From NCBI RefSeq assembly GCF_046630445.1, contig NC_092341.1, forward strand, positions 293,202,001 through 293,266,000: a DNA stretch of 64,000 nt. The letters are read 5' to 3'. How positions within the stretch are numbered: the first letter of the stretch is position 1; each line of letters begins with the position of its first letter. This document shows, piece after piece, positions 1-10,450 of the stretch. This stretch comes from Rutidosis leptorrhynchoides (Eukaryota > Streptophyta > Magnoliopsida > Asterales > Asteraceae). The notes below the pieces were generated by a model. It was given only the letters and a program-made list of their open reading frames with translations, was not told the origin of the DNA and searched no databases. The translations under genes were made by a program, and so were the position numbers.

Positions 1-236
1 ATAAATTCAAAAAATCTACGAAAATCTTATGTGAAAATTTTATCCGCATAAGGTAAGACGCAAATCGCTTGCATCTGGATGGTGAGTGATTAGCAAAGAC
101 GCAAATCAGTTGTGTCCAACCAGAAGTCGAGATAAGTTGGTCGTGACTCGTGACTGAGAATTATCATGAAGCAAGTACGCAAGCGACTGGTCACGAGCCA
201 TACGCAAATCGTTTGCGATTTATTTGAGCATATCTG

Positions 237-267
<31 letters not shown>

Positions 268-358
268 GTCATAAAGCTAAAAAAATTTGGGTTGTTTGGT
301 TAGTTACTCTTTTGTTATTGATTAATTTAGAGGAACGAGTCAGGTGATTCTTGTATGT
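1..358. other. left flank of the MULE, AT-rich with weak MULE-like motifs
   Basis: No gene is seen. Several short quasi-palindromes of the form ACGCAAATCGTTTGCG occur between about 55 and 225. They resemble, but are not identical to, the GCAAGG repeats of the neighbouring element. The first 60 bases also resemble the subterminal stretch at about 6930-7000 (AAAATCTTAT followed by TAAGACGCAA). The stretch may be a remnant of a related element that extends left of the window. A run of 27 T lies at 241-267. Confidence 0.4.
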
Positions 359-367
359 TATACATTG
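359..367. repeat. MULE target-site duplication, left copy
   Basis: TATACATTG sits directly outside the left inverted end and is repeated exactly at 7234-7242 outside the right end. Nine base pairs is the typical target duplication of Mutator-like elements. Confidence 0.93.
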
Positions 368-527
368 GGGATTATCACCAAAATGCCCTTTTTTTTTAAG
401 CTTGTTGACTGACAGCCCTAAAAAAAAAAAGTTTGACAATTTGCCCTCGCAAGGCGCAAGACAGCTTGCGTCCTTGCGACCTTGCGACCTTGCGTCTTTG
501 CGTCTTTGCGACGTTGCGACCTTGCGT
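368..527 (+). repeat. MULE terminal inverted repeat, left
   Basis: It matches the reverse complement of 7082-7233 nearly base for base over the first 110 bp (from GGGATTATCACC to GGCGCAAGACA). It then matches more loosely through a run of CTTGCGACC/CTTTGCG units. Confidence 0.9.
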
Positions 528-784
528 GTAGCTGTAAAAGAACTAGTTAAATGATCAGTTTGCGTTCACTGTTCCCACACACATACGCAAACTCCTCTCT
601 GGTGCCCTTTCGCTCGTCATTCGCAAGATCCAAACACTCGCAAATCACTCGCAAAATCTTCATCATCATCCTCACGTCATCCTCCTCACATCTTCATCGA
701 AATTTATTTGTATTTTGTGTTTTTGATTGTATATTATTGAGATTGCGTACGATACCCAGGAATTTTTGCTAGATTCAAGTTGTG

Positions 785-1060
785 TAACTCTGTTGCTATG
801 TAGATGCAAGACAATCCTTGCGTCCTTGCGTATGCCTCACAATGTACGCAAGGTGATATTTGCGACCTTATGTTTGCTATAATTTTACCTTTGCATGTGC
901 ACGCAAGGTAACCCTTGCGTCCTTGCGTCTTGATCATAAGTTACGCAAGGTTAACCTTGCATCCTTGCGTCTTGCACATCTGTTACGCAAGGTTAACCTT
1001 GCGTCCTTGCGGCCTTGTACGCAATCTCTGTCTTGCTTGCTTGCGTCTATGTGATTTTCT
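785..1060. repeat. GCAAGG/CCTTGC quasi-palindrome array, 5' intron
   Basis: About five units of the form ACGCAAGG-NNNN-CCTTGCGTCCTTGCGT, for example ACGCAAGGTTAACCTTGCGT twice near 945-1005. The array ends about 25 bp before the acceptor at 1085 and lies entirely outside coding exons. Confidence 0.8.
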
Positions 1061-2044
1061 TCTGTTGTACTTCTGACTTTTACAGGGCTATGTGGAAGGT
1101 AAATTGACCATGAAGAATATGTTGACCGTGATTCCTCAGGTCAAGAAAATGTTGACTGAGAGACAAGAAAAATTATTTAGAAGTACATGCTTTGGTCCCT
1201 GGTTAGATCTTTCATACACGGGTAATGATCCTGGCCTAGTACATGCCATGCTCCAACGGAAATGTGAGCGTTCAGAAAAATTAGATGCTAGTAAGTACCC
1301 TGAAGAGCAACAAGATATATGGTTTCATTTTCTCCTAATTTTATGATTAGATTTGGTCGGCGTGAATTTTGTTTAGTCACCGGCTTTATGTTTGGTAGCC
1401 AGACGGACATGGCACATTACATCCCTCGAAATTATGAATCTAAGACCGCACCCATTAGACGACGTTGTTTTCCAGAACGTCCCGATGCCAGCAACATTTT
1501 GGTTAGTGATATACAAAACATCCTTATCAAAAAACAAGGTGATGTAAAGGTTCCCAAGGTTAGTGATGATGATATTGTTCGACTAGCTATAATTTTGATC
1601 GTAGAGAGAGCGTTTATGGGGAAGCAGGGGCAACATGTGGTTAGTAAACAGTTTCTATGGTTGGTTGAAGATTTCAATAAGGTGAACGTGTACCCATGGG
1701 GGTCTCGTATTTGGGATGCTACTTACTCAGCGGTGAGCGAAGGTTTTGAGGTTCGAGAAAGCCAATTAGAGAGTGGGGGTGGAAAGGCTTACACATTGGC
1801 TGGTTTTATGTGGGCATTTAAGATTTGGATCCTCGAGGCATACCGTCGTACCATTAAGAGTTTTGCAACCAAAACTGATAAGGATGGAGTACCAAGAGCA
1901 TTATTTTGGAAGCGTTCATCTGCTGAAACCTTTACAGTGTCTGACTACCTAAAACTTCTACATATAATGGTTAGTTAATATCTCCAAGAGCTTTTTATAT
2001 AGTGTAAATACAGCAGTTTCTGTTTTAACAGAGCAGTTTTATGT

Positions 2045-2275
2045 GTCGCATGAGGACGCAAGATACACCTTGCGTCCTTGCGTGTGTCGCAAGGATATCC
2101 TTGCGTCCTTTCGTGTGAACCGTGGGTTATACTTGTTACAGGCGCAAGAATCATGCTTGCGTCCTTGCGTGTATCGCAAGTTTACTCTTGCGTCCTTGCG
2201 TCTATTCGCAAGATGATCTTTGCGTTCTTGCGTCTAGACGCAAAATTACTTTTGCGTCCTTGCGTCCTTTTGTTT
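2045..2275. repeat. GCAAGG/CCTTGC quasi-palindrome array, intron between 1968 and 2299
   Basis: About five or six units, each an inverted GCAAG/CTTGC pair with a 4-10 bp loop followed by one extra CCTTGCGT. It fills most of the intron and stops about 25 bp before the acceptor. Confidence 0.8.
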
Positions 2276-2679
2276 TTACTAATATAACTTCATTTCAGGA
2301 TGATTGTCCGAAGAGAAAAAGACCTTTTCGTTCCCTGCACCCATCTGAGACAGAGAGAGGTTGTCAATGGTGGATCCAGAGTTCCTCTTACTTTCAAGGA
2401 GATGTTGTTGAAGACGAGAAAAATACACAAGATGATAATCAAGTTAAAGAGGAGTTGGGTGGCAGTTTGAAGGAATTATTGCAGGAGGAGTCAGAGCAGA
2501 CCTCGGACCCTCATCCAACACAAAAAGGCAACAAATTGCAGGAATTGTTGCGTATGGTTAATATGTTGACTAAGAGGGTGGATGATCAAGAAAAGGAGTT
2601 GGCTGATTGTAAAAAGAAGCTTGATGATCATGAAAAACGTTTGAAAGAACAGGAACACCAGGAACATCAGGTAAATTGG

Positions 2680-2890
2680 CGCAAGTTTTTTTTGCGACCT
2701 TGCGTCTTGCCTGTTATGATGGCGCAAGGTTTTACTTGCGTCCTTGCGCCTGATGTTATATCAGACGCAAGTACCATCTTGCGTCCTTGCGTCTTTTTGT
2801 AATTTAGGCGCAGGTTGTACTTGCGTCCCTAACTCAGACGCAAGGACTTACTTGCGACCTTGCGTATGGCTACTTTTCTTATTTTTTGCG
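2680..2890. repeat. GCAAGG/CCTTGC quasi-palindrome array, intron between 2670 and 2906
   Basis: About five units. The first begins within about 10 bp of the donor at 2671. The variable loop sequences show the units are diverged from each other while the GCAAG arms are kept. Confidence 0.8.
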
Positions 2891-3082
2891 TTTTGTTCAT
2901 TATAGTATGCTGATAACGAGGATGCATATGTGGATCCTCGATCTTTCTCTGACAATGATACATCTCCGAGGGTTGTTAGACGTGGGAAAAGAGAAAGAAG
3001 GCCCACTCATTTTTTAAATTCCCCTTTCACAACACCGGGCTACAGAAAACCATTGGAGAAGGTATATCTATAACATTCACCA

Positions 3083-3180
3083 GGCGCAAGGTTTTCCTTG
3101 CGTCCTTGCGCCTGATGTTTATAAGACCTTGCGTTTTGCGTCTTGGTATACGCAAGATATATCTTGCGTCCTTGCGTATG
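3083..3180. repeat. GCAAGG/CCTTGC quasi-palindrome array, intron between 3061 and 3207
   Basis: Two complete units plus part of a third in a 145-bp intron. Confidence 0.75.
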
Positions 3181-3446
3181 TTTGCTGACTCATATATTAT
3201 ATACAGTTGTCTGACGAAGTAGCTTCTAGAGTAAAAAGGCTGAAAGTTTCTCATCAAGGGACTAAAAGAAGCTGAGAATGTGTTGCCAATGGAAACTGAA
3301 AAGCCTACTGAAAAAGGGGCTGAAAAAGCTGTTGATAAACAAGATGAGAACGTGGCTCTGGTGTCTGAGGAGATTGAGCAAGGAGTTGATTTGCCATTGG
3401 TTAATGAAGCAGAAAAACAAGCAGACCAGCATGATGTTAGTGAATG

Positions 3447-3605
3447 ACGCAAGGATCACCTTGCGTCTTTGCGTCTTCTTCATTGTTGGACGCAAGGATT
3501 ACCTTGCTTCTTTGCGTATACTTCACTGATGGACGCAAGAACTGTATTGCGTATTTGCGTTTGCATTACACCGACGCAAGACAATTCTTGCGTCTTTGCG
3601 TCTTT
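3447..3605. repeat. GCAAGG/CCTTGC quasi-palindrome array, intron before 3628
   Basis: Four units with ACGCAAG arms and CTTGCGTCTTTGCGT tails. The array begins immediately after the coding stretch that ends near 3445. Confidence 0.75.
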
Positions 3606-4389
3606 ATTACTAATTGTTTTTTTTCAGAAAAAGGAAAGGAAGAGAAAAAGGAAGGAAAAGGATTGGGTTGGTGAGGAGGAAATTTGGTCAATGGTTGATA
3701 AATTTATAAACGATCAAGGAACTTTGCAACCACCACCACCAAGTGCATGGAGAGATCAAAGGAAGCATGTGGGGCCAGCAAAAGATTTGAAATCACTAAT
3801 CCTCAATAAGCAAGATACGCGTTGCATGTTCATTTTCCAAAATGAAACCTTCCTCTTCCTTGATACTGAGTTTTGGAAACGTTTATTGGGAATTGCATTT
3901 TCTGGTTATTTGGAAAACATAGTAAGTTTGTTAATAATTATAAACTTATGCATGTTTTGTTTTGTTTTGTTTTTAGCTTTATAACATTCATAATCAACTT
4001 GATCTGATTATAGCATATTGATGGATGGGCTACCTTCCTGTTGAGATTTCGGCAGAGGTTTCTGCCCCGAGCTAGCCAGATGTCCTCGAGTCCTCAGTTT
4101 CCGATTGCAGATTATACATGTAGTTCTCGATGGACGATTATGCCATTGGGTTTCCTCAATCAACTGGAGAAATTCAAGTCCTTTTATGATGATGACACTC
4201 AAAATGAGGAGGAGAAGGGGGATACATCTAATCCTGAAGCAGAGGGGATCATTAAATTCAATCCCCCAGATTATATGTATTTGATTGGTCTTGGGGATGG
4301 TAGTGATGACCTTTATCCATCCTGGGCTGAATGTGATAAGGTTAGTCCTTTTTTTTTATATAAACTATACATTTTGAGTAAACTGTAAT

Positions 4390-4612
4390 AGGCGCAAGAC
4401 AAATCTTGCGCCCTTGCGTCCGTTCGTAAACACTCTCTTGCGTCCTTGCGACCCTCGCAAGATTAACCTTGCGTCTTCATTATGGACGCAAAGTAAAATT
4501 TGCGTCCATGCGTCCACCCGCAAGGTAGACCTTGCGTCCTTGCTCCTGACGCAAGGTCTACCTTGCGTCCTTGCGTGTCTCGCAAGGTCAACCTTGCGTC
4601 CTGCCTTCTTGA
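4390..4612. repeat. GCAAGG/CCTTGC quasi-palindrome array, intron between 4340 and 4637
   Basis: About six units, including the perfect hairpins CGCAAGGTAGACCTTGCG and CGCAAGGTCTACCTTGCG, whose loops are also reverse complements of each other. The neighbouring short intron 3922-4013 has no such repeat. Confidence 0.8.
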
Positions 4613-5184
4613 CTTTTTATGTTTCTTTTGTTGCAGATTTTGATTCCAGTACATTTTTCAGATCCTGAACATTTTATACTACTCACTTTGAACTTAGATG
4701 AACAGAGAGTATTAGTCTATGATAGTTTAAAGGGTTGTTTGAAAAAAGGTCAACTCGAGGCTGTCTTCAAAAACTTATCAGACAACTTGCCGTTATATTC
4801 GAAGGCTATTGATTACTTTAACAAGAAGCAGGACTCACAAATTGTTGACTATTATGAGAACAGAGAAGATGTAGAGTTGATGATCGAGGATGCACCGTAT
4901 GTGCCAATGCAGAGTGGTGGCCATGGTGATTGTGGTGTTTGGGTCTGCCTTCATATGGAGAGGATAGTTTTTGGTTGGGATCAGATTGACAACATTGGAG
5001 ACCCTAAAAAGGCTGCTAAGGACTATAGAATTCGAATGGCAAGAACATTCTTCCGTGCACGCTTTGATACACAGGAACCACCACCACCAGAGGACCCAAA
5101 GGTTGTTAATTAGTTAACTTGTAGATGTAATTATTATACAGTTTTTAGGTAAAACATGTAATTTTTGTATGTAAATAATCTGGG

Positions 5185-5515
5185 ACAGACGTAAGGACTT
5201 TTTTGCGCCCTTGCTTCTGGTTTTTTGACAGAAGCAAGGTGTTGTTTGCGTCCTTGCGTCTCTTTAAATGGCTTACGCAAGGTTTTGTTTGCGTTCTTGC
5301 GTATGTTTGAAGGAACGCAAGGTTTTGTTTGCGTTCTTGCGTATTTAAAAGATATACGCAAGTTGATGTTTGCGTGCTTGCGTATGTTTCATGACATACG
5401 CAAGGTATTGTTTGAAAAGTTGCGTCTTTTTTAAAGACAGACGCAAGTTATTGTTTGCGTATTTGCGTGTGTTTGATGACATACGCAAGATTTTTCTTGC
5501 GTTCTTGCGTCTCTA
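5185..5515. repeat. GCAAGG/CCTTGC quasi-palindrome array downstream of the protease gene
   Basis: About seven units with a 45-50 bp spacing between the stop codon of the protease gene and the broken end of the transposase gene. Many arms are TACGCAAG with TTTGCGT partners. Confidence 0.8.
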
Positions 5516-5583
5516 TGTAGGTCAATTTATGACACATATTTAAACAACTAACTGAGACTGATAAACAACAAACTGAGACTGTA

Positions 5584-5692
5584 AGAAATGCTTGATTGTA
5601 AGAAATGCCACGAAGCATCTCTATTGCATGACACTTGGCTTCTCTATTGCATGACACTTGGCTCTCCATGCTTGATTGTAAGAAATGCTCAC
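5584..5692. repeat. short duplications at the broken end of the transposase gene
   Basis: GCTTGATTGTAAGAAATGC occurs near 5588 and again near 5669. TCTATTGCATGACACTTGGCT occurs twice in tandem at about 5620-5662. These patchwork repeats mark where the rest of the transposase gene was lost, and look like filler from imperfect break repair. Confidence 0.7.
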
Positions 5693-6811
5693 CCGAAAAC
5701 GGTTGCCAACATCATCACGTATATCTTTTGGATTATAGTCTCGATTTGCAGCTTTGAACGATTCCATCAGAATACTTCCTAACACCTTTTTGGAAGCATG
5801 TTTATTATTTCCCATAATTTGGGTACGTGAGCATGTGTGTACGTCATGCAATTTCTTTACGATGAAGTTGTCAGTGTGGCGTATTTTGTATGCACTACAT
5901 TTCCACTCACAATTTGGCAACATGCATTTAGCAGTGAATCGAGATTTGTCAGACTTTACAGGCTTAATTTGGAAGTTTTCTTCAAGACATTTTGTGTATA
6001 GATGGTTTACAAAATCATCCTTGTTTAAAAAAGTTTGTCGAACTTTAATCAAATCGGATACTCTATAACTGGTTGTTATTTGGCTCGTAGATTCAGTCTC
6101 TTGGTCATGCTCACTCAATAAAAGTGGCATATTCCAGAATACATCCTTTTTTTCTTCCTCTTCTTCATTTTCATCTTCATCTTGATCTTCTCTGTCATTT
6201 TCTTCCTCCGAAGCACTAGACGCGACAACTGATTCAAAAGGGTGATCTGTTTTTTTAATTTTACATACGTTCTCAACTCCATAGTTGAAGAAATCAAACT
6301 CTTCTGTGTTTGGAGGTGGTACTTCAGGTCGTGCTTCTTCCAAATTGGGTGTCTGAAGGTTTGTGCTCTCCTCGTTTGTTGGTAGGTTTTGTTGGACATC
6401 GTGTGTTGGTAGGTTTTGATGGACATTGTGTATTGGTAGGATTTGCACTGACTGTAAGTTTTCTGGGAGTTGATGCATTGTAACTTTGTCGACAATGTAA
6501 ATATTAATAGGAGCATTTGATATTGCATGTTGTAGAAAATCACGAAAGTCTTCATAATCATCAGTAATATCAAAAACAAGATTATCGACAACATATCTCA
6601 TTGAAACAGGAGCATTAGGTGGCAAATTAATTTTTCTAAGAACATTTTTTAACAATATTCTTCGAGTAATTAGTTTTTGGGGAGCAACTGGGAGTTTTAA
6701 TCGTGTTCTAAAACAATCTAGAGGCAAATACATAGGTAAGTTATTAATAAATTGAAAAGAACCACCACAACATATATGAATAACAAAGGTTTCATTATCA
6801 CTAAAACTCAT
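5621..6811 (-). CDS. MuDR-type MULE transposase, N-terminal part only
   Basis: The 396-residue frame starts at ATG 6811. Residues about 1-110 form a hydrophobic and charged N-terminal region common ahead of plant MULE transposases. Residues 202-222 are strongly acidic. Residues about 257-345 match the MuDR DNA-binding region: the TFLNKDDF start, cysteines at 296, 301 and 305, and HDVHTC at 322-327. The frame then reaches the YNQAWRAK motif (about 378-385) that precedes the catalytic domain and ends shortly after. The DDE core and zinc-finger tail expected in a protein of about 700-900 residues are absent. The break coincides with short tandem duplications at about 5585-5690. The protein could at most bind DNA; whether it is made is unknown. 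It is transcribed towards the protease gene. Confidence 0.8.
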   Translation of the reverse strand: MSFSDNETFVIHICCGGSFQFINNLPMYLPLDCFRTRLKLPVAPQKLITRRILLKNVLRKINLPPNAPVSMRYVVDNLVFDITDDYEDFRDFLQHAISNAPINIYIVDKVTMHQLPENLQSVQILPIHNVHQNLPTHDVQQNLPTNEESTNLQTPNLEEARPEVPPPNTEEFDFFNYGVENVCKIKKTDHPFESVVASSASEEENDREDQDEDENEEEEEKKDVFWNMPLLLSEHDQETESTSQITTSYRVSDLIKVRQTFLNKDDFVNHLYTKCLEENFQIKPVKSDKSRFTAKCMLPNCEWKCSAYKIRHTDNFIVKKLHDVHTCSRTQIMGNNKHASKKVLGSILMESFKAANRDYNPKDIRDDVGNRFRVSISYNQAWRAKCHAIEKPSVMQ

Positions 6812-7081
6812 TATTTAAAATAAAGAAAGTTACCTTAATGACGCTTGAAATTATATGATTTATGTTGAAATGGTGGAAATGAAGTGAAAATAGAGCTGGT
6901 AATACCTTATATGAATTGAAAAAGTTATCCGTAATAGTACAAAAATCGTACAAAATCTTATCCACGAAATCATGAAAATCTTATCTGGATAAGACGCAAG
7001 ACGCAAGGCGCAAAGGTGCAAGTCGCAAGACGCAAGACGCAATACGCAAGGACGCAAGTCTCTTTGTTGCGTTTGTCAGTA

Positions 7082-7233
7082 ACGCAAGGTCGCATGGTCG
7101 CAAGATCGCAAAGACGCAAGGTCGCAAAGACGCAAGGTGTCTTGCGCCTTGCGAGGGCAAATTGTCAAACTTTTTTCTTTTAGGGCTGTCAGTCAACAAG
7201 CTTAAAAAAAAAGGGTATTTTGGTGATAATCCC
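7082..7233 (-). repeat. MULE terminal inverted repeat, right
   Basis: Inverted partner of 368-527. The inner half is made of GCAAGGTCGCAAAGAC units, the same word that fills the introns of the protease gene. The outermost bases read GGTGATAATCCC on +. Confidence 0.9.
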
Positions 7234-7242
7234 TATACATTG
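7234..7242. repeat. MULE target-site duplication, right copy
   Basis: TATACATTG, identical to 359-367. Confidence 0.93.
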
Positions 7243-9897
7243 TCAATTATCTTAGACACTCGGTTGTAAGAGCTTAGTCTTGTCCTAAATAAGTTAGTTG
7301 AAGTTTCTATATTTCATCATGGATTGGGCCAGTAGGAAGTCTTTAAGTCATTATGTGGGCTTCTTTCATTAGGCTAATAGCACAAGATGTATAAGACAAA
7401 CAGTACGCATAGAATTTGATGTGTTTTTTAAAGAAATTTGATAAAGGAAGCGTAATGGCTACGTTTAATTATAATATATACAATTAAATTCTTTATTTAT
7501 TATTTAAAGTGGTCATGAATAAATGATGATACCAAATTTAAATAAAGATAGTTAAGGAATATTTAAATTTTACAATTGATTCGACTATGTTTATAAACTT
7601 ATATACAGTATATAAGCTTAAATGTAACTCTAAGACTATGTTAAGTAAATCCTTTTAATCTCCTTTTTTTGGTAGCAGCGGCTTTTATTTCCTACCCCGC
7701 CACACATTCCCCCACACATTACAAGTTTCATTTAGTAAACTTGAATTTAAGCCGCATAGTTTTGTTAGGACGCTAGTGTCTTTTAAGTTTTAAGTAGATA
7801 CGATATAGCTCGTTTAGATTAATAGTTTTATCGAACCTTTTGGTATTGGCGTCCTACTACAAAAAACTCTTTCGAATCACCATCAAGTCAGGTTAATTGA
7901 TAGGATCACAAAAACATTGGCTAGCCAATTTTGTAATACTTGGAGTATGCACTTAATGCAACTCAGGTGCACAAGGCCCCTTTATGATTTCAAGTGCGCC
8001 AAGATTACAACAAATATAATTATAAAGTGCCACTAAAATGCTTTAATGGTTGTATTCTAGTGGATTTTGTTTGTGTCCCCACTCATTCATTAGCCGTCCT
8101 TTAGCAACAGTTACTTGAAACTCTGGTACTTTATATATGCAAAAATAAATGATATAGTTGTTCATTTGAAGTGTGCATATAAACTTGGATCTACCGCGTA
8201 CCCAATCACTTAATGAAAATGAAAGTCCCGTTCTGCATAGTATAAAAGCACTTCGAGCTTATCATCGCTTTGCGAGCCGACTTATATCGAGACTACAACC
8301 TGTTTTGCAAGTTTTTCGGAGTCGTGCATGGTAAACCTCCGTGACCATGATGAGTTTTTTTGACGCTCTTTTTTTAACGTCAGTATTAAAGTCACTAACG
8401 GCGGTCATAAGCCATCCACCTGATAATATCCAGGAAGTCACGGGACATGCTCACTTCCTACACGCGTTAGGAAGAAACTTCAGGATATTGCACTCACGGA
8501 AAACCCGCGAGGGAACCTTGATAGATATGGGCAAAACTCACAATTTGAAAGAAACTCAGAGATGACTCCATAACCAATTGCAAAGCAAATTTCATTATAA
8601 ATTTCAATTGAGGCTCAAACTTGAGTCTTCCTTATCACCCGGAAAAGGGCGTTAACCACTCAACTAGATGGAGATGGTTAAGATTTTGACACTCTATGGA
8701 TTAGAATTCTGACCTCCATTTTTTTATTTAGTGGGAAAGCAAGAAAAATCGTCACTCGGTTACCACCTTATGATTAACCTAGCTATAAAGATGTCAATGA
8801 TGTGACTTGTTTTTGTATTGTTACATACACCACTAATTTTCATGCATACATTATCAAATTTGCTTTAAGTTATTTACTATACAACATCACAAAACATGTT
8901 TAGTGATATACGAATAAAAATTGACGGTGTACGTATTGTTAGAAAACAGGGTATGAGAATTAACAATCTAGATCGTTCTTGAATTGGGTGAACACTTTCT
9001 CTATATAGTATTTCGATTCAGATAATGCCTAGGTTTTGAAAATCTGTATAGGGATAAGACAAGAATGTAATTTGTATTTTTAGCATTAAAATCATAAATC
9101 AAATTATCAGAGTGAATCTACTTGTATTATGTGTTTCATGTGAAAGCATGCTTCAGTTAATTTAGAGGGAAAAATAATTGAAAATGAAAGGTGGGCTTCG
9201 TTTTGGCAGGAAAATATTGATTCGGTATTTCGATAGTAAAAACTATACTCTAGCGCTAAAGCTCAATATTGGGGTGTCATGAACGTCGTCGCTGAAGTCG
9301 TTTGGCTTCTTCGAACTCGCAGATGGTGATGTGGATTATCGATTCGACTTGTGATCAATAATTCGATATATCGAGATATGATTCTAAATTGCCATCGTTC
9401 ATGTTTCGTTATTTGCTTGAATTTTGCGGTATTTTCATTGGGCTTAGTTGCTATTTCAGAGTAGTTCGAGGTTAGTAATTTCGTGTTGTTAAGTAGTCTC
9501 TATCAATGGTTGTAGCTAATTCTTAATTCCATTGATAGCTTCTTGATCCTTCTGATTTAGAAGTAGGGATTGAAATCAGACTAAAATCATTCGTTTTCTT
9601 CCTTTGCTTTCTTCTCTGCCAGAACTCGAAAATACTTAAAAAAAAATTAGTAATTTTCATTTCATTTTGTTTCCTTTACAGAAGTGTACAGGTGTAGAAG
9701 ATCAATCAAGAAGTTTTCTTAGATAATTTTTAACCGTGACATCCACTTACGGTAAGTGTAGTACGATAGATGCATTTTTGAAGAAAAAATGATTAGAAGT
9801 TGAGTGGGAGAAAAATAAATTAATAATATATATAAATCGGTGTTAATTTGTGATTGGTTGAAAATAATCAAACGTTAAATTTTTTCGTTAGGCTAGT
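7243..9897. other. gene-poor intergenic DNA
   Basis: AT-rich sequence with no recognisable gene, no long open frame with protein features and no clear element border. A 74-codon frame at 8341-8565 has no recognisable motif and was not accepted. The stretch around 8630-8690 (GTTAACCACTCAACTAGATGG) looks faintly tRNA-derived on the minus strand, which could mark an old SINE. Confidence 0.5.
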
Positions 9898-10201
9898 TAC
9901 TAACGCCACTTTTCGTCACCCGTAATGCCCCGTTAAATGGCATTAGGGCGTCACCACAAGCAGGGGCGGATCTAGGAATGGTAGTCACTGGTGTCACCCG
10001 TTAAAACCCTCAAAAAATTTCTACTATATATCTTATTTCAATGGTGTCACTAAAAAAAATGTACACTATCCAGTGGTATCACTAGTTAAAAACTCCAAAA
10101 AAATTTCACTACATCGCGTATTTCAGTGGTGTCCCGTGTCACCACCGGGTACTATATACATCCACCCTCATCTGCCACATATGAAATTTTGGCGTTAGTG
10201 A
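9898..10201. mobile_element. probable MITE with ACTAACGCCA ends
   Basis: ACTAACGCCA at 9899-9908 is matched by TGGCGTTAGT at 10190-10199. The next bases inward are GTGATGCC-like on both sides only weakly. A second repeat-like block is embedded at 9961-10174. No target duplication could be fixed. Confidence 0.4.
9961..10174. mobile_element. possible nested hAT-like MITE with CAGGGGCGGAT end
   Basis: It starts CAGGGGCGGATCTAGG, a common plant hAT-MITE-like terminus, and ends ATCCACCCTCATCTG, an imperfect inverse. Inside, a 60-bp block around GGTGTCAC...TTAAAA is present twice. The flanks share only CCACA, so the border call is weak. Confidence 0.35.
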
Positions 10202-10450
10202 TCCCAGGGTAACAGTGCGCTGCTTGAAGTCTTATGTGTTCCGATCTCTCCCACTAATATACTCTATTACCTAACGGTAGGGTCCCACCATGTTCAGTTA
10301 TTCGGCTATTCCCCACTATATAAACTCATGATCAATCATGGTTGTCGCTTTCTTATTTCATTATTTGATGTGTTTCTTTTGGGTTCTCTCATTTGGGTGG
10401 TAACTTTAATCTCAATATATCACAACAGTATGCCACCTTCAAACATTTAC

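Larger units (their letters stand above)
1086..5113 (+). pseudogene. MULE-borne Ulp1-like cysteine protease (C48) gene, spliced, with two frame changes
   Basis: Proposed coding exons are 1086-1968, 2299-2670, 2906-3061, 3207 to about 3445, 3628-3921, 4014-4340 and 4637-5113. Each junction has plausible GT and AG borders and most keep frame exactly. The first exon encodes a DUF1985-like region (FGRREFCLVTGF motif). The middle exons encode charged, coiled-coil-like linker (about 2530-2670) and basic stretches. The last exon holds the Ulp1 peptidase signature: His in PEHFILLTLNL, Asp in VYDSL, and Gln plus Cys in MQSGGHGDCGVWVC. Ulp1 enzymes remove SUMO-like modifiers; whether this one does so is unknown. 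Two frame changes are seen, one in the T-run near 1330 inside DUF1985 and one near 3250 in the linker, so this copy is probably not fully functional although the catalytic exon is open. The true start is unresolved: an upstream exon may lie at about 551-775, because frame is open across the acceptor at 1085. The last stop is at 5111-5113. Confidence 0.8.
368..7233 (+). mobile_element. Mutator-like element carrying a Ulp1-like protease gene (Kaonashi-type MULE)
   Basis: The ends are inverted repeats of about 160 bp beginning GGGATTATCACCAAAAT, flanked by a perfect 9-bp target duplication, so both borders are certain. The 6.87-kb interior carries two genes: a spliced Ulp1/C48 protease gene with a DUF1985-type N-terminal region on +, and the N-terminal part of a MuDR transposase on -. 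Their 3' ends converge at about 5110-5620. Plant MULEs that carry Ulp1-like genes are known (Kaonashi elements of Arabidopsis and relatives in other plants), and this layout fits that class. The catalytic transposase core is missing, so this copy was probably moved by transposase made elsewhere. The two ends differ at only a few positions over their first 110 bp, which suggests a fairly young insertion. Confidence 0.9.

Noticed and set aside
90-272. Lysine-rich short protein on minus
   Set aside because: It is the translation of the T-run at 241-267 and random flank.
785-5515. Regular GCAAGG repeats with spacer-like intervals, reminiscent of a CRISPR array
   Set aside because: The units are hairpins of variable length inside introns of a plant transposon, with no constant repeat length and no cas genes.
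8341-8565. Small gene of 74 codons
   Set aside because: No recognisable domain, no splice or promoter context, and surrounding DNA is repeat-like.
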